Source: Calliopum simillimum (Eukaryota > Arthropoda > Insecta > Diptera > Lauxaniidae). From it: a stretch of 64,000 nucleotides of DNA. Numbering within the stretch: position 1 is the first letter of the stretch; each line of letters begins with the position of its first letter. Positions 23,590-36,083 of this stretch are shown here, in pieces. The stretch spans positions 68,162,569 to 68,226,568 of the forward strand of contig OX638368.1 in the NCBI GenBank assembly GCA_951812925.1, in the 5' to 3' direction. The notes below the pieces were generated by a model. The model was given only the letters and a program-made list of their open reading frames with translations. It made no database searches and was not told where the DNA came from. Position numbers and translations under genes: made by a program.

Positions 23590-26165
23590 TAGTATATATA
23601 TTAGTGTGTATCGAAAAACGAACACCCAATTCCACACTCAAATTATGAAAGAAGAGAGATAAAAAAATCAGGGAATATAAATTTTTTTACTTTAAAATAA
23701 ATTCCTAGCTGGCCAAATGGCCATTGTTTATAAAAACCGAGTGATTTTGCTCTGGAGCCTATCTAACGGTAAATTTTTTTCCAAAAAACACCATAGATAT
23801 CGATTTGGGGTCTAAAATAACTTATGTGTGCACATTTTCAGAGAGATCGTATGACATGCAGGAGCGTCAGCAAAGGAATAAGAAACGATTATCTTCAATG
23901 AAACGAATACTTTTTGTACTGGAGCCTATCTAACGGCAGATTTTTTTCCAAAAAACACTACAGATCTCAGTTCGTAGTCGAAAACAACTTATGTATGAAA
24001 TTTTTCAGAGAGATTGTGTGACGTGCAGGAGTGTCAGCAAAGAAAAAAAGCACTTATTTTCAATCAAACGTTTAATTTTTGTACTAGAGTCCATCTAACG
24101 ATTCATTTTTTTCAAAAGAAACTTGTGGTACTTGATTCGTCATAAAAAATAAACTATGCACCCAAATTTTAAGATTGGTGGAAGGACGTGTGGGAGTGTC
24201 AGCGAAGGATTAAAAAATGGTATACAGCCATTTCATGCCAATCGTAACAAGATCTGGCACACCCCTTCCGATTTCGCTGAAATTTGGTACATGGTTTCGT
24301 TTCATGCTTAAACTTTGAGAAATGGCAAAAAAAAATAAATGTTGCGATTTTTTTGTGGCTTGTGGAGGGGTGCAAAAAGTCGAAAAATAGGTAAAATGTA
24401 ACAAACTCTCCTCAAATAATTACCAATAACTTGGCCATTTCTTAACCGATTTTCATGTTTAGACCTGTTTTGGAAAGGCATTGAATCAGGCTATAAGCCG
24501 CGCTGCAATACGATTACGTCCAAAGGGACTTATAGAAAAAATTTGTTTCGACGCACAATGGCACTTTTTAGCTATATCTCACGAAAAAGGGCTATGAGAT
24601 GGTATTGGTGGCTCCTTCAAACGAAATACTTCAAGAGCAAGTTTACAAAAACCTCACCAAGGCCAAAAAACTGATGCCAGGGCACCTTTCGAATGAGCAA
24701 ATAGTTAAAAGTCCGACATAATTTATCGATATTGTGCAATTGCTGAATATGAAGCACCTGCATCGCAACTCTCCAACGCTTTTCAAAATGTAAAAGCCAT
24801 ACCAGGGACCCAGAAATTTCATGATTTTGTTCCCTTAGGCCGTAACCGTATTGCGCATTTCATTTTCAAAATCTTTCGAGGAATTCAAAATGATGTAAAT
24901 TACAAAAAAACCTACATTGTACGAAATATTGCATGTACTGAAATGTTCAAAAAATCAATTCTCCTATACCATTAATGGTACCATCCAAATTTTAGATTCA
25001 TTTGAAAGGTAATTTTGTCTTCTTTTCTAAAAAAATATTTTGGAAGGTCGAAAATAGATACTAAAGCGTTTTTAGTAGTTTAGTGCTAAAATAGCAAATT
25101 TAGTAATTTTTACCAAATACAAAAAACTTTTACTTGTGCGCATAGAATGATTCAATCCCTTTCTAAAAATGGTCCAAACATTAAAATGAGATAAGAAATG
25201 TTCCAGCTATGGGCCATTTTCTGATCGGACCTTTTTTTAAATTTCCAAAAAATCATAACTTCTTAGCCTCGAGACATACCAATTTTCTCTCTTTTTTGAC
25301 TGAAAGATTTTTTTTTTCTTTCCAAAAAAAAATATTTTGTAAGGTAACAAAAGTGTACTCGGGCACGTTTATTGTAGTTTAGTACTAAAATAGTAATAAA
25401 TGTAGTACTTTTTATCAACTACGAAAAATTTTATTTTGAGCCTATAGCCTTATTCAATGCCTTTCCAAAACAGATCTAAACATGAAAATCGGTTAAGAAA
25501 TGGCCAAGTTATTGGTAATTATTTGAGGAGAGTTTGTTACATTTTACCTATTTTTCGACTTTTTGCACCCCTCCACAAGCCACAAAAAAAATCGCAATAT
25601 TTTTTTTTTTTTTGCCATTTCTCAAAGTTTAAGCATGAAACGAAACCATGTACCAAATTTCAGCGAAATCGGAAGGGGTGTGCCAGATCTTGTTACGATT
25701 GGCATGAAATGGCTGTATACCATTTTTTAATCCTTCGCTGACACTCCCACACGTCCTTCCACCAATCTTAAAATTTGGGTGCATAGTTTATTTTTTATGA
25801 CGAATCAAGTACCACAAGTTTCTTTTGTAAAAAATGAATCGTTAGATGGACTCTAGTACAAAAATTAAACGTTTGATTGAATATAAGTGCTTTTTTTTCT
25901 TTGCTGACACTCCTGCATGTCATACAATCTCTCTGAAAAATTGCATACATAAGTTGTTTTCGACTACGAACTGAGATCTGTAGTGTTTTTTGGAAAAAAA
26001 TCTGCCGTTAGATAGGCTCCAGTACAAAAAGTATTCGTTTCATTGAAGATAATCGTTTCTTATTCCTTTGCTGACGCTCCTGCACGTCATACGATCTCTC
26101 TGAAAATTTGCACACATAAGTTATTTTAGACCACGAATCGATATCTATGGTGTTTTTTGGAAAAA
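23590..26165. repeat. Fold-back repeat PAL-A, copy 2, with a foreign loop
   Basis: The left arm runs from ~23597 (tgtgtatcgaaaaacgaac) to ~24475; the right arm runs from ~25440 to 26165 and lacks the outermost ~180 bp. Blocks such as ccttccgatttcgctgaaat and gatctggcacacccc, and the repeated gctgacactcc motif, are mirrored. The ~960-bp interior holds a decayed coding segment (24500-24880) and more PAL-A-like sequence. Lies inside the K2P intron. Confidence 0.8.
24500..24880 (+). pseudogene. Decayed coding segment in the PAL-A loop
   Basis: In shifting frames the plus strand reads as protein-like: an AISRAAIRLRPKGL stretch, an SHEKGL(stop)DGIGGSFKR motif near 24580, and an IPGTQKFHDFVPLGR motif near 24795. 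I recall similar motifs (SHGKG..DGIGG..KR) from uncharacterised, probably transposon-derived arthropod proteins, but cannot verify this. At least two frame changes and stops are present. The other PAL-A copies lack this segment, so it is either an insertion into this copy or the remains of a gene once carried by the element. Confidence 0.45.
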
Positions 26166-28262
26166 AATATATATTAGTGTGTATTGAAATATATGGACGA
26201 GTTTTAAAACCCAATTCCACACTCAAATTATGAAAGAAGAAAGATAAACAACTCAGGAAATATAAATTTTTTGACTTTAAAATAAATTTCTAGCTGGCCA
26301 AATGGCCATTGTTTATAAAAACCGAGTGATTTTGCACTGGAGCCTATCTAACGGTAAATTTTTTTCCAAAAAACACCATAGATCTCAATATGTGGTCTAA
26401 AATAACTTATGTGTGCAAATTTTCAGAGAGATCGTAAGACGTGCAGGAGTGTCAGCAAAGGAATAAGAAACGATTATCTTCAATGAAACGAATACTTTTT
26501 GTACTGGAGCCTATCTAACGGCAGATTTTTTTACAAAAAACACTACAGATCTCAGCTCGTTGCCCAAAACAACTTATATATGCAATTTTTCAGAGAGATT
26601 GTATGACGTGCAGGAGTGTCAGCAAAGAAAAAAAAGCACTTATTTTCAATCAAACGTTTAATTGTTGTACTAGAGTCCATCTAACGGTTCATTTTTTTTC
26701 AAAAAAAAACTTGTGGTACTTAATTCATCATGAAAAATAAACTATGCACCCAAATTTTAAGATTGGTGGAACGACGTGTGGGAGTGTCAGCGAAGGATTA
26801 AAAAATGGTATACAGCCATTTCATGCCTATCGTAACAGATCTGCCACACCGCTTCCGATTTCGCTGAAATTTGGTACATGGTTTCGTTTCAAGCTTAAAT
26901 TTTGAGAAATGACAAAAAAAAATTTTGGGATTTTTTTTGTGGCTTGTGGAGGGGTGCAAAAAGTCGAAAAATAGGTAAAATGTAACAAACTCTCCTCAAA
27001 TAATTACCAAGAACTTGGCCATTTCTTAACCGATTTTCATGTTTGGACCTGTTTTCGAAAGGCATTGAATCAAGCTATAAGCTGAAAATTTTTCGTAGTT
27101 GATAAAAAGTACTACACTTATTACTATTTTAGTACTAAGCTACAAAAAACGTGCCCGAGTACACTTTTGTTACCTTACAAAATATTTTTTTTGGAAAGAA
27201 GAAAAAAAAAAAATCTTTCAGTCAAGAAAGAGAGAAAATTGGTATGTCTCGAGGCTTCGAAGTTATGATTTTTTGAAAATTTATAAAAAGGTCAGATCAG
27301 AAAATGGCCCATAGCTGGAACATTTCTTATCTCATTTTTATGTTTGGACCATTTTTATAGCCTGATTTAATGCCTTTCCAAAACAGGTCCAAACATGAAA
27401 ATCGGTTAAGAAATGGCCAAGTTATTGGTAATTATTTGAGGGGAGTTTGTTACATTTTACCTATTTTTCGACTTTTTGCACCCCTCCACAAGCCACAAAA
27501 AAAATCCCACAATTTTTTTTTTGCCACTTCTCAAAGTTTAAGCTTGAAACGAAACCATGTACCAAATTTCAGCGAAATCGGAAGGAGTGTGGCAGATCTT
27601 GTTACGATAGGCAAGAAATGGCTGTATACCATTTTTTAATCCTTCGCTGACATTCCCACACGTCGTTCCACCAATCTTAAAATTTGGGTGCATAGATTAT
27701 TTTTTATGACGAATCAAGTACCACAAGTTTTTTTTTGAAAAAATTAATCGTTAGGTGGACTCTAGTACAAAAATTAAACGTTTGATTGAAAATAAATGCT
27801 TTTTTTCTTTGCTGACACTCCTGCACGCCATACAATCTCTCTGAAAAATTGCATACATAAGTTGTTTTCGACTACGAACTGAGATCTGTAGTGGTTTTTG
27901 GAAAAAAATCTGCCTTTAGATAGGCTCCAGTACAAAAAGTATTCGTTTCATTGAAGATAATCGTTTCTTATTCCTTTGCTGACGCTCCTGCACGTCATAC
28001 GATCTCTCTGAAAATTTGCACACATAAGTTATTTTAGACCACGAATCGATATCTATGGTGTTTTTTGTAAAAAAATTTACCGTTAGATAGGCTCCAGTGC
28101 AAAATCACTCGGTTTTTATAAACAATGGCCATTTGGCCAGCTAGGAATTTATTTTAAAGTCAAAAAATTTATATTTCCTGAGTTGTTTATCTTTCTTCTT
28201 TCATAATTTGAGTGTGGAATTGGGTGTTCGTTTTTCGATACACACTAATATATATATATTTT
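26166..28262. repeat. Fold-back repeat PAL-A, copy 3
   Basis: The left arm, ~26170-27090, and the right arm, ~27360-28262, are reverse complements over ~900 bp at high identity. They enclose a ~270-bp loop. Both ends carry the tatattagtgtgta-type terminus. It abuts copy 2 head to tail, so 23590-28262 is a double palindrome. It is intronic with respect to the K2P gene. Open frames inside (27370-27650, 26008-26226) are mirrored repeats, not genes. Confidence 0.85.
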
Positions 28263-29128
28263 TTTGTTGCAAAAATTAAAAAAAAACGATAACACATGCA
28301 CACATAAAGAAAATGTCGAACGCCAGAGAGTAGACCCCACTACCTTAATGGATCTTTATGTGCTGAAACCAAATATGATGATATAAAATTCTTAATAATC
28401 TCACCAAATTACAGGTATGTACCTCACATGTGTCCTAAAATATGGCAATTTCACGAAATGTATATTTACATATGTATATATCGAACATTAACATTAAAAT
28501 ATTTCTGTAATTTTCGATTGCTAAATGGTCCTAAAATGTAACATAAAACTAAATTTTATTAATATGATACTTCTTTAGAAAATAATCAGTGTTTATCATT
28601 TCTTGAAAACTTTCAAATAAATTCAAATGTAAACAATACTTTTATAATGCAAATTTTAAATCAAAACATTAAAATTCAATTCTTTGCCGACGTTTACATT
28701 TTATCAAATTCATATGAAAAGCTTCGACATATTTAAATTTTTTGAAAAGATTTTAAGAGGAAAATTGTCATTTATTCACAATAACAATTAACAAAAGGAA
28801 TTTTATTGAAATCCAAAAAATTTAATGTCAACACAAAAAAAAATTTTTAAACATGATTTTTTTCTACACAATTCTATCATTTGCGCAAGCAGGTCACATG
28901 TGTACGAGTATATAGCCCCATCCAGCGTTGTCAACTTTAAAATTTAAAAAAGCACTAATTCCGCCAAAAAAAAACGCGTTTTTCCCCGAAAAAACAAAAA
29001 ACACAAAATTCTAGAACCGCTGGAATCGCACTGACATTAGCTTTAGGTATTGGCGTAAATAAACACAAAAACGGTAAAAAAAACAGTAAAAAAACGTTAA
29101 AAAAACGCTAAACAATTAGAGTAACTTA
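28263..29128. other. AT-rich intron sequence
   Basis: Follows a short TA run at 28245-28260. From 28950 to 29110 A-rich runs with aaaaacg repeats occur. Nothing else was recognised. Confidence 0.5.
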
Positions 29129-29980
29129 GGGTAATGTGGTTACCTTTTTTCTTTTTCGCCAATTTCTACCAAAGTAATGGTAGAAGTTTAGTTTGGTCAA
29201 TTAATTAGTATTAGTTATTCTTTTGTTTTCACTATTATATAATTTATAAAATAAAATATTAACTTCTTCAAGCGTGAGGCCAGATAAATTGACAGTATCT
29301 AAAAATAGCTGAAAAAGAAAAGTGTTGGGTAATGTGAATCACCCTGTCCATTTCCTAAAGTAGTACCGTTATTCGGATCTTTTGTTGACTAAAAGTCGAA
29401 ATGTATTATTTTAGATTATAATTGCTATAAAATAGCTGTAAAGGCTTATTACAGAATATTTTTTTGTAAGATAAACCAAATTCGTACTAACAAATGAATA
29501 AGACATAAAGAATACCGAATCATACGTAAAATATTGCACCATAGTACTCAAACTCGGGTGTTCCACACATGTAATTAGCTTTGTAAAGTGTAAAAGTAAT
29601 CAGTGTTAAATAATATGGGGTATGCCACATTACCCGAAAACATCACTTTTTTGAAATTATCATTTAATATATAAAAGCAATGTAAAATCAGACGTGCTTA
29701 TGCATTTTTTCGTTGAATAATAGCTCCGCAAATGCATTAGAGTTATTTGAATTTTAGAACAGAGTTCTGAGGAAATTATTTAGCTATTCAGTACGTACTA
29801 AAAAAGTCATTTTGACCTCACAGCTTATATAAAGAAATTGCACATATGTAAGGAGCATAACAGAAAAGACAAAGAGCGTAAAAATATGTTTTTCGAGCTT
29901 TAATATGCACAAGTAACCAGAATTGTTATACATGGGAAATAAAAGAGTGCATCACATTACCCACATAGTCCACATTACCC
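29129..29980. mobile_element. GGGTAA-ended element, 852 bp, TA duplication
   Basis: Starts gggtaatgtgg and ends ccacattaccc, with TA on both sides (29127-29128 and 29981-29982). A subterminal inner repeat (acattacccacatagtcc) matches the layout of the 13221-15856 element. The interior, from ~29267 onward, matches 49138-49740 directly. No open frame is present: a non-autonomous copy. Confidence 0.75.
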
Positions 29981-30257
29981 TAACTTTTCAATCAATCTGC
30001 CAATTAAATTTTACCTGGAATAATGTTGCCAAAGCAATTTTAACTGAGAAAATTTTGCAAGTTAACTAAACGTTTATGTTAATTTCCGTCAGTTAAAAAA
30101 TAAATTCACATTGAGAAAACAATGTATTTCAAGCCTTCCATTAAAGTTTCTGTTAAATTATTAATAGAAAAGTTTTGGAACCGGGTGATTCGCAGATAAC
30201 TGGGCTTTTTCGAGTTATTAAATTGGCAGATAAAAAATAATATTTTTTTTAATTTTT
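29981..30257. other. AT-rich intron sequence
   Basis: No feature recognised. Confidence 0.4.
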
Positions 30258-30387
30258 TTATTTTTTTTTTTACAAAAAGGTGAATGAAATACAAACATTT
30301 TGTAGAAGACTTGTTTTGCGCTAAATGGCTGTGAGAGCCACAGGAATTTTTTTTCTAAAAAGTCACGTGACAATTTTTTTAACTTTG
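30258..30387 (-). repeat. Dispersed repeat, inverse of 1-130
   Basis: The reverse complement of this stretch matches the first 130 bases of the window with few changes. Confidence 0.75.
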
Positions 30388-30710
30388 TTTTGTGCTTTCA
30401 TTTACACCCACTAGGCCAAAAAAAAAATTTCAAAGTACAAGTTTATAACTTCCATTACTTAGAAATAGAAACTATACCAAAAAAACCAATATTTCCTATA
30501 TGAATCATAAAAATAAGTATTGACGAAATGACAGCCATGTTTTGAAAAATCTTAAAAATCAATTTTCACCAGAAGACACAAAAAGTACAGTTGTCTGAGA
30601 ATCACCCAATAAAGGATTTCTATTGTTACACTGTTCAACACAAAAATCTGAATTTGATCTCTATAACTTTTTTTGACTAATTCAGGGTCGATGATTGGTA
30701 ATGGTTTTTG

Positions 30711-31608
30711 CCTTAGATATACATACTTTGGCATCACGTTCTACATGATGACAGAATATCCCAAGAATTTTTTCAGACTTTTAAATGCATTTTTAAAGAA
30801 AAGATATGTTAAGACTTTTTTGGGCCAGCAGGCTCGATGATATAACGTTTGAAACATAGTGATGCAGCCCCGTGAAAAGCAAAACGCTTTTTTACTCAAG
30901 AGGGAGGCTTCTTACGAAAAAAGTGTACATGGCGTAAAATGCTTAGAATCGTTCAAGGAATACGTGTAATTTTTTTTTTTTTTTTATTTTTTTTAGAAAA
31001 AAAAATTTTTTAACGTCATTTTTAATAAATTTTTCAAAAAAAAAAAAAACAAAAAAGAAATAATTGACACTTGTTCTTTGGATGATTCTAAGCATTTTAT
31101 GCCATGTGCACTTTTTTTGTAAGATGCCTCCCTCTTGAGTAAAAAAGCGTTTTGCCTTTCACGGGGCTGCATCACTATGTTTCAAACGTTATATCATCGA
31201 GCCTGCTGGCCCAAAAAAGTCTTAACATATCTTGTCTTGAAGGTTTTTAAGAGCTCTTTTGAATGAGATCTTGTAAATTAAAAAATGTTCATTTCGTTTA
31301 AAGCACGATGACTTCTTTCTTTGAAAAACCGTTAAATTTCGCCTTTTTAAAGCAGTTTTTCGTTTTTTAAGAGGTGTAAAATTTTTTTTTGTCAAAAATA
31401 CAACGTAGGTTTTAAAGTTCATTGAAAAACAAACAAAATGAATGTTTTTAAGTTACTCAAAAACAAATTTTTCAAATTGTTTGCTAAAAAAAAAATAATA
31501 AAAATATATATTTGCTTTGAGCCACCTTTAAAATGCATTTAAAAATCTGACAAAATTCATGGGATATTCTGTCATGATGTAGAACGTGATGCCAAAGTAT
31601 ATCTAAGA
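30711..31608. repeat. Fold-back repeat PAL-B
   Basis: The outer block at 30711-30765 (atacttt ggcatcacgttc) is mirrored at 31560-31608. The inner block 30807-30965, containing gatgcagccccgtgaaaag and ctcaagagggaggct, is mirrored at 31060-31232. The right arm has ~290 bp of extra sequence between its outer and inner blocks. The centre is an A/T homopolymer stretch. Its core motif (taagatgcctccctcttgag) also forms the centre of PAL-C at 61290-61320. Confidence 0.8.
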
Positions 31609-33509
<1,901 letters not shown>

Positions 33510-33513
33510 ATAT

Positions 33514-33752
33514 TGTCATATAATCATCTCACAATATGATTATATGTGACTACTTCCATCCCACTGTATGAAATATAATATTTATGTTGCTGTTCATATA
33601 TTAATGAACGCAAACCATATCAGCGGAAATGCTGATATGTATTTATTTTTCATGCAAACCTATTGTACATTTATTGTAGCTTAAGTTTTATTATGAAAGA
33701 AATAAAGTTCAGTTTCAAAGAAGAAACCCACCAAATGTGTTATCGTGTTATT
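33514..33752 (+). repeat. 5' LTR
   Basis: 239 bp, nearly identical to the 3' LTR apart from a 32-bp gap near 33650 and a few substitutions. An aataaa polyadenylation-type signal lies near 33700. Confidence 0.9.
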
Positions 33753-33763
33753 GGCGCAGTCGG
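33753..33763 (+). promoter_or_regulatory. Primer binding site, tRNA-Ser type
   Basis: ggcgcagtcgg immediately follows the 5' LTR. This is the usual primer-binding sequence of gypsy-type errantiviruses, complementary to the 3' end of tRNA-Ser. Confidence 0.8.
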
Positions 33764-33770
33764 AAACTTT

Positions 33771-34025
33771 TAACAAATGCTCTAGTGACTGTAAATGATT
33801 GTGGAAAATCAATAAATAAAACAAATAAAATAAATATCTAATTGTGATTAAACCAAGAGTTAAATTAAAACTTTAACAAATGCTCTAGTGACTGTAAATG
33901 ATTGTGGAAAATCAATAAATAAAACAAATAAAATAAATATCTAATTGTGATTAAACCAAGAGTTAAATTAAAACTTTAACAAATGCTCTAGTGACTGTAA
34001 ATGATTGTGGAAAATCAATAAGTTG
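33771..34025 (+). repeat. Leader tandem repeat, 103-bp unit x ~2.5
   Basis: taacaaatgctctagtgac begins at 33771, 33874 and 33977, exactly 103 bp apart, with almost no differences between units. It lies in the untranslated leader between the primer site and gag. 34026-34621 is the rest of the leader; a minus-strand open frame there (34091-34327) is not a credible gene. Confidence 0.9.
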
Positions 34026-34621
34026 AAAATTTTGGTGAGAAAGTGAAAAAATTATTCACAAATTGTTACAAAGTGCGAAGTTGCAACTGGTCAGCCGAGA
34101 ATCTTCAATAGTATAGTGTCTGTACTGCTGCACCCATCATCTCCCATTTCCAACTTGATGAGGTCAACAGTGGAATTTAATAAAACAACTGAACCATAGA
34201 GAAAAGGTTTCACTCCGGGAAACCCAGCACCCCTGTACGATAGGAACAGGGTCAGCATCCAAACAGTAAGCAACAAAGAAGCAGAAAGGCAAGGGATTAT
34301 ACCAACACCTAACTCATCGATTAGCAATTGCGTGAACTTCTATTACAACAAGTTTTCTTCAGTTTGATTAAACGCAACAAAGACAACAAGAAAGACAAGA
34401 TTGAATATGTTTGTAAATGTAGTAGTAAGTTGATTTATATTTTATTATTGTTTATTAAGTGTTCTATCAAAACTCGTTTAAAGTAAAACAAATTCACATA
34501 TTGTGCCATCAAGTCTCTCCAATTATTGAGTGCTCTATTAAATATTTTTTTTTTAATTACCCTAGTTGTCCAAATCTTTTTCTTTTCTTTTTTTTATCCA
34601 TCTATTTTAACGTATTGCATA

Positions 34622-35520
34622 ATGGACGCTAACACTATACAACAGATGAACCTATTGATCAATTGTATTGGTCACGTTAAAGAATTTGACGGTTCAAATT
34701 CGAGTTCATTACCAGATTTTATTCAACAGATAGAAAATATATTACCAGCATTTGATCATTTTGACGTTTCGTCTAAAGTTATTCTATTAGGATTTATCAA
34801 AGGCAAATGTACAGGAAAATGTATTGATGCTTTACATAGTGAGCCATCACAAACATGGGTGCAAATTAAAGATATTCTAAAAAAAAATTTCGGGGAAAAA
34901 CAAACCGTTGTAGAATTAATGGACAAGCTAAAGACAACAACACTGAACGGAACTATAGAAAATTACTTTTACGTAATTCAAAAACTTGTGAACAGAATAA
35001 TAAACAGGAAAATGACACATAATGAAGACGATTACTCAGTTGACGAAATTAATAGGATAGCTTTGCAGGTTTTTCGAAATCACCTACCAGAACCAACCAG
35101 GACGATGATTATCACAAGAGAACCAAACACTTTGTCAGCAGCCATCAAAATAATTATTGAGGCTCGACATCAAGGATACACGCAATATGGTCCACCCCAA
35201 CACAGACCAACTAACACACAGTATACACGAACAAATTTTAGCGATAACTACAATAATCGCGCTAAAAACCAATATTACAATTATAACAAACAAAGCAACT
35301 AAAATGACAACAATTATAACAAGAAACAGGGTGACACATACAATCAACAAGGACAAGGGAAAAAATTATGGCAGGCAGAGAAACTATGACAACACAAGTT
35401 CTAATTTTAGAAGACAATATAACACTAAAGACAATCAAAATGAAAGCGTTTCACGAAATACACGACGTACTAATGATCATCAAAATACACGAAATGATAA
35501 CCAAAGCGCACAATCCAAAC
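34622..35520 (+). pseudogene. Errantivirus gag
   Basis: The likely start is the ATG at 34622; upstream in-frame sequence is hydrophobic leader. The first part (to 35302) reads as a capsid-type Gag with helical segments and no zinc knuckle, usual for errantiviruses. A TAA at 35300-35302 together with a one-base frame change interrupts it. The Asn/Arg/Gln-rich C-terminal tail continues in the next frame to the MITE at 35521. The final Gag codons lie beyond the MITE (about 36055-36110), where the gag and pol frames overlap. The product forms the particle core. Confidence 0.85.
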
Positions 35521-36041
35521 CATAGCTGCCCGTCTAGAGTAAAATTAAAAAAATTTGGCACTCGCATAAAAAGTCGTGGCCCCCATGTAAAATTAATAAA
35601 AAAGAAAACATAAATTTTTTAAAATTATTGAAAACAACAACCAGCAAAAATTTTTAAATTAACAGTTACTTGTGCGAGAGTTTTTTTTCGCAAATCTAAA
35701 AACCCTGAAAGTTCATAAATTGATCAAATTTGTTGTTGCCATTGTGTGTTGTTTTTTTCTTTTCGATATGAACCCTTGCGTTTTGTTGCAACAACAAAAC
35801 ACACAGTCCTGTGTGGACGAAAAAGCAACAACAAAACACAGTCTTGTGCGGTCGCAAAAAACAACAACAAAATTTACGCATATGTTGTTGCTGGTGGTCG
35901 ATCGCAATTCTTCAAAATTTCGCATATACCGTTACTTGTGTGTGCGGTTTTCATTTTCAATAATTAAATTTTGCTGTGGCACGTGAGATCAAGTGTTTTT
36001 CAAATAATGGCACTTTGCGATGGCACGCGTGGGCGGCTATG
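35521..36041. mobile_element. hAT-like MITE, 521 bp, 8-bp duplication
   Basis: atccaaac stands on both sides (35513-35520 and 36042-36049). The ends are inverted: catagctgcccg on the left, and the inverse of cgtgggcggctatg on the right. An 8-bp target duplication with short terminal repeats is the hAT pattern. The interior has no transposase; it contains direct repeats of gttacttgtg(c/t)g(a/t)g (35664, 35931) and repeated gcaacaaca/aacaacaacaaa motifs. Overlapping open frames at 35672-35986 are shadows of this repetitive sequence. It inserted after the provirus, splitting the end of gag. Confidence 0.88.
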
Positions 36042-36083
36042 ATCCAAACGTTCAAACGAACCAATGGACATAAATAACGCTAA

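Noticed and set aside
25457..27650. Open frames at 25457-25741, 27370-27639 and 27447-27650
   Set aside because: Copies of the same PAL-A arm read in different frames; not genes.
34091..34327. Minus-strand 78-codon frame with a hydrophobic segment
   Set aside because: Lies in the errantivirus leader on the opposite strand; no family resemblance, and not near a host exon boundary.
35672..35986. Overlapping open frames on both strands
   Set aside because: All fall inside the hAT-like MITE and are produced by its CAACAA and homopolymer repeats.
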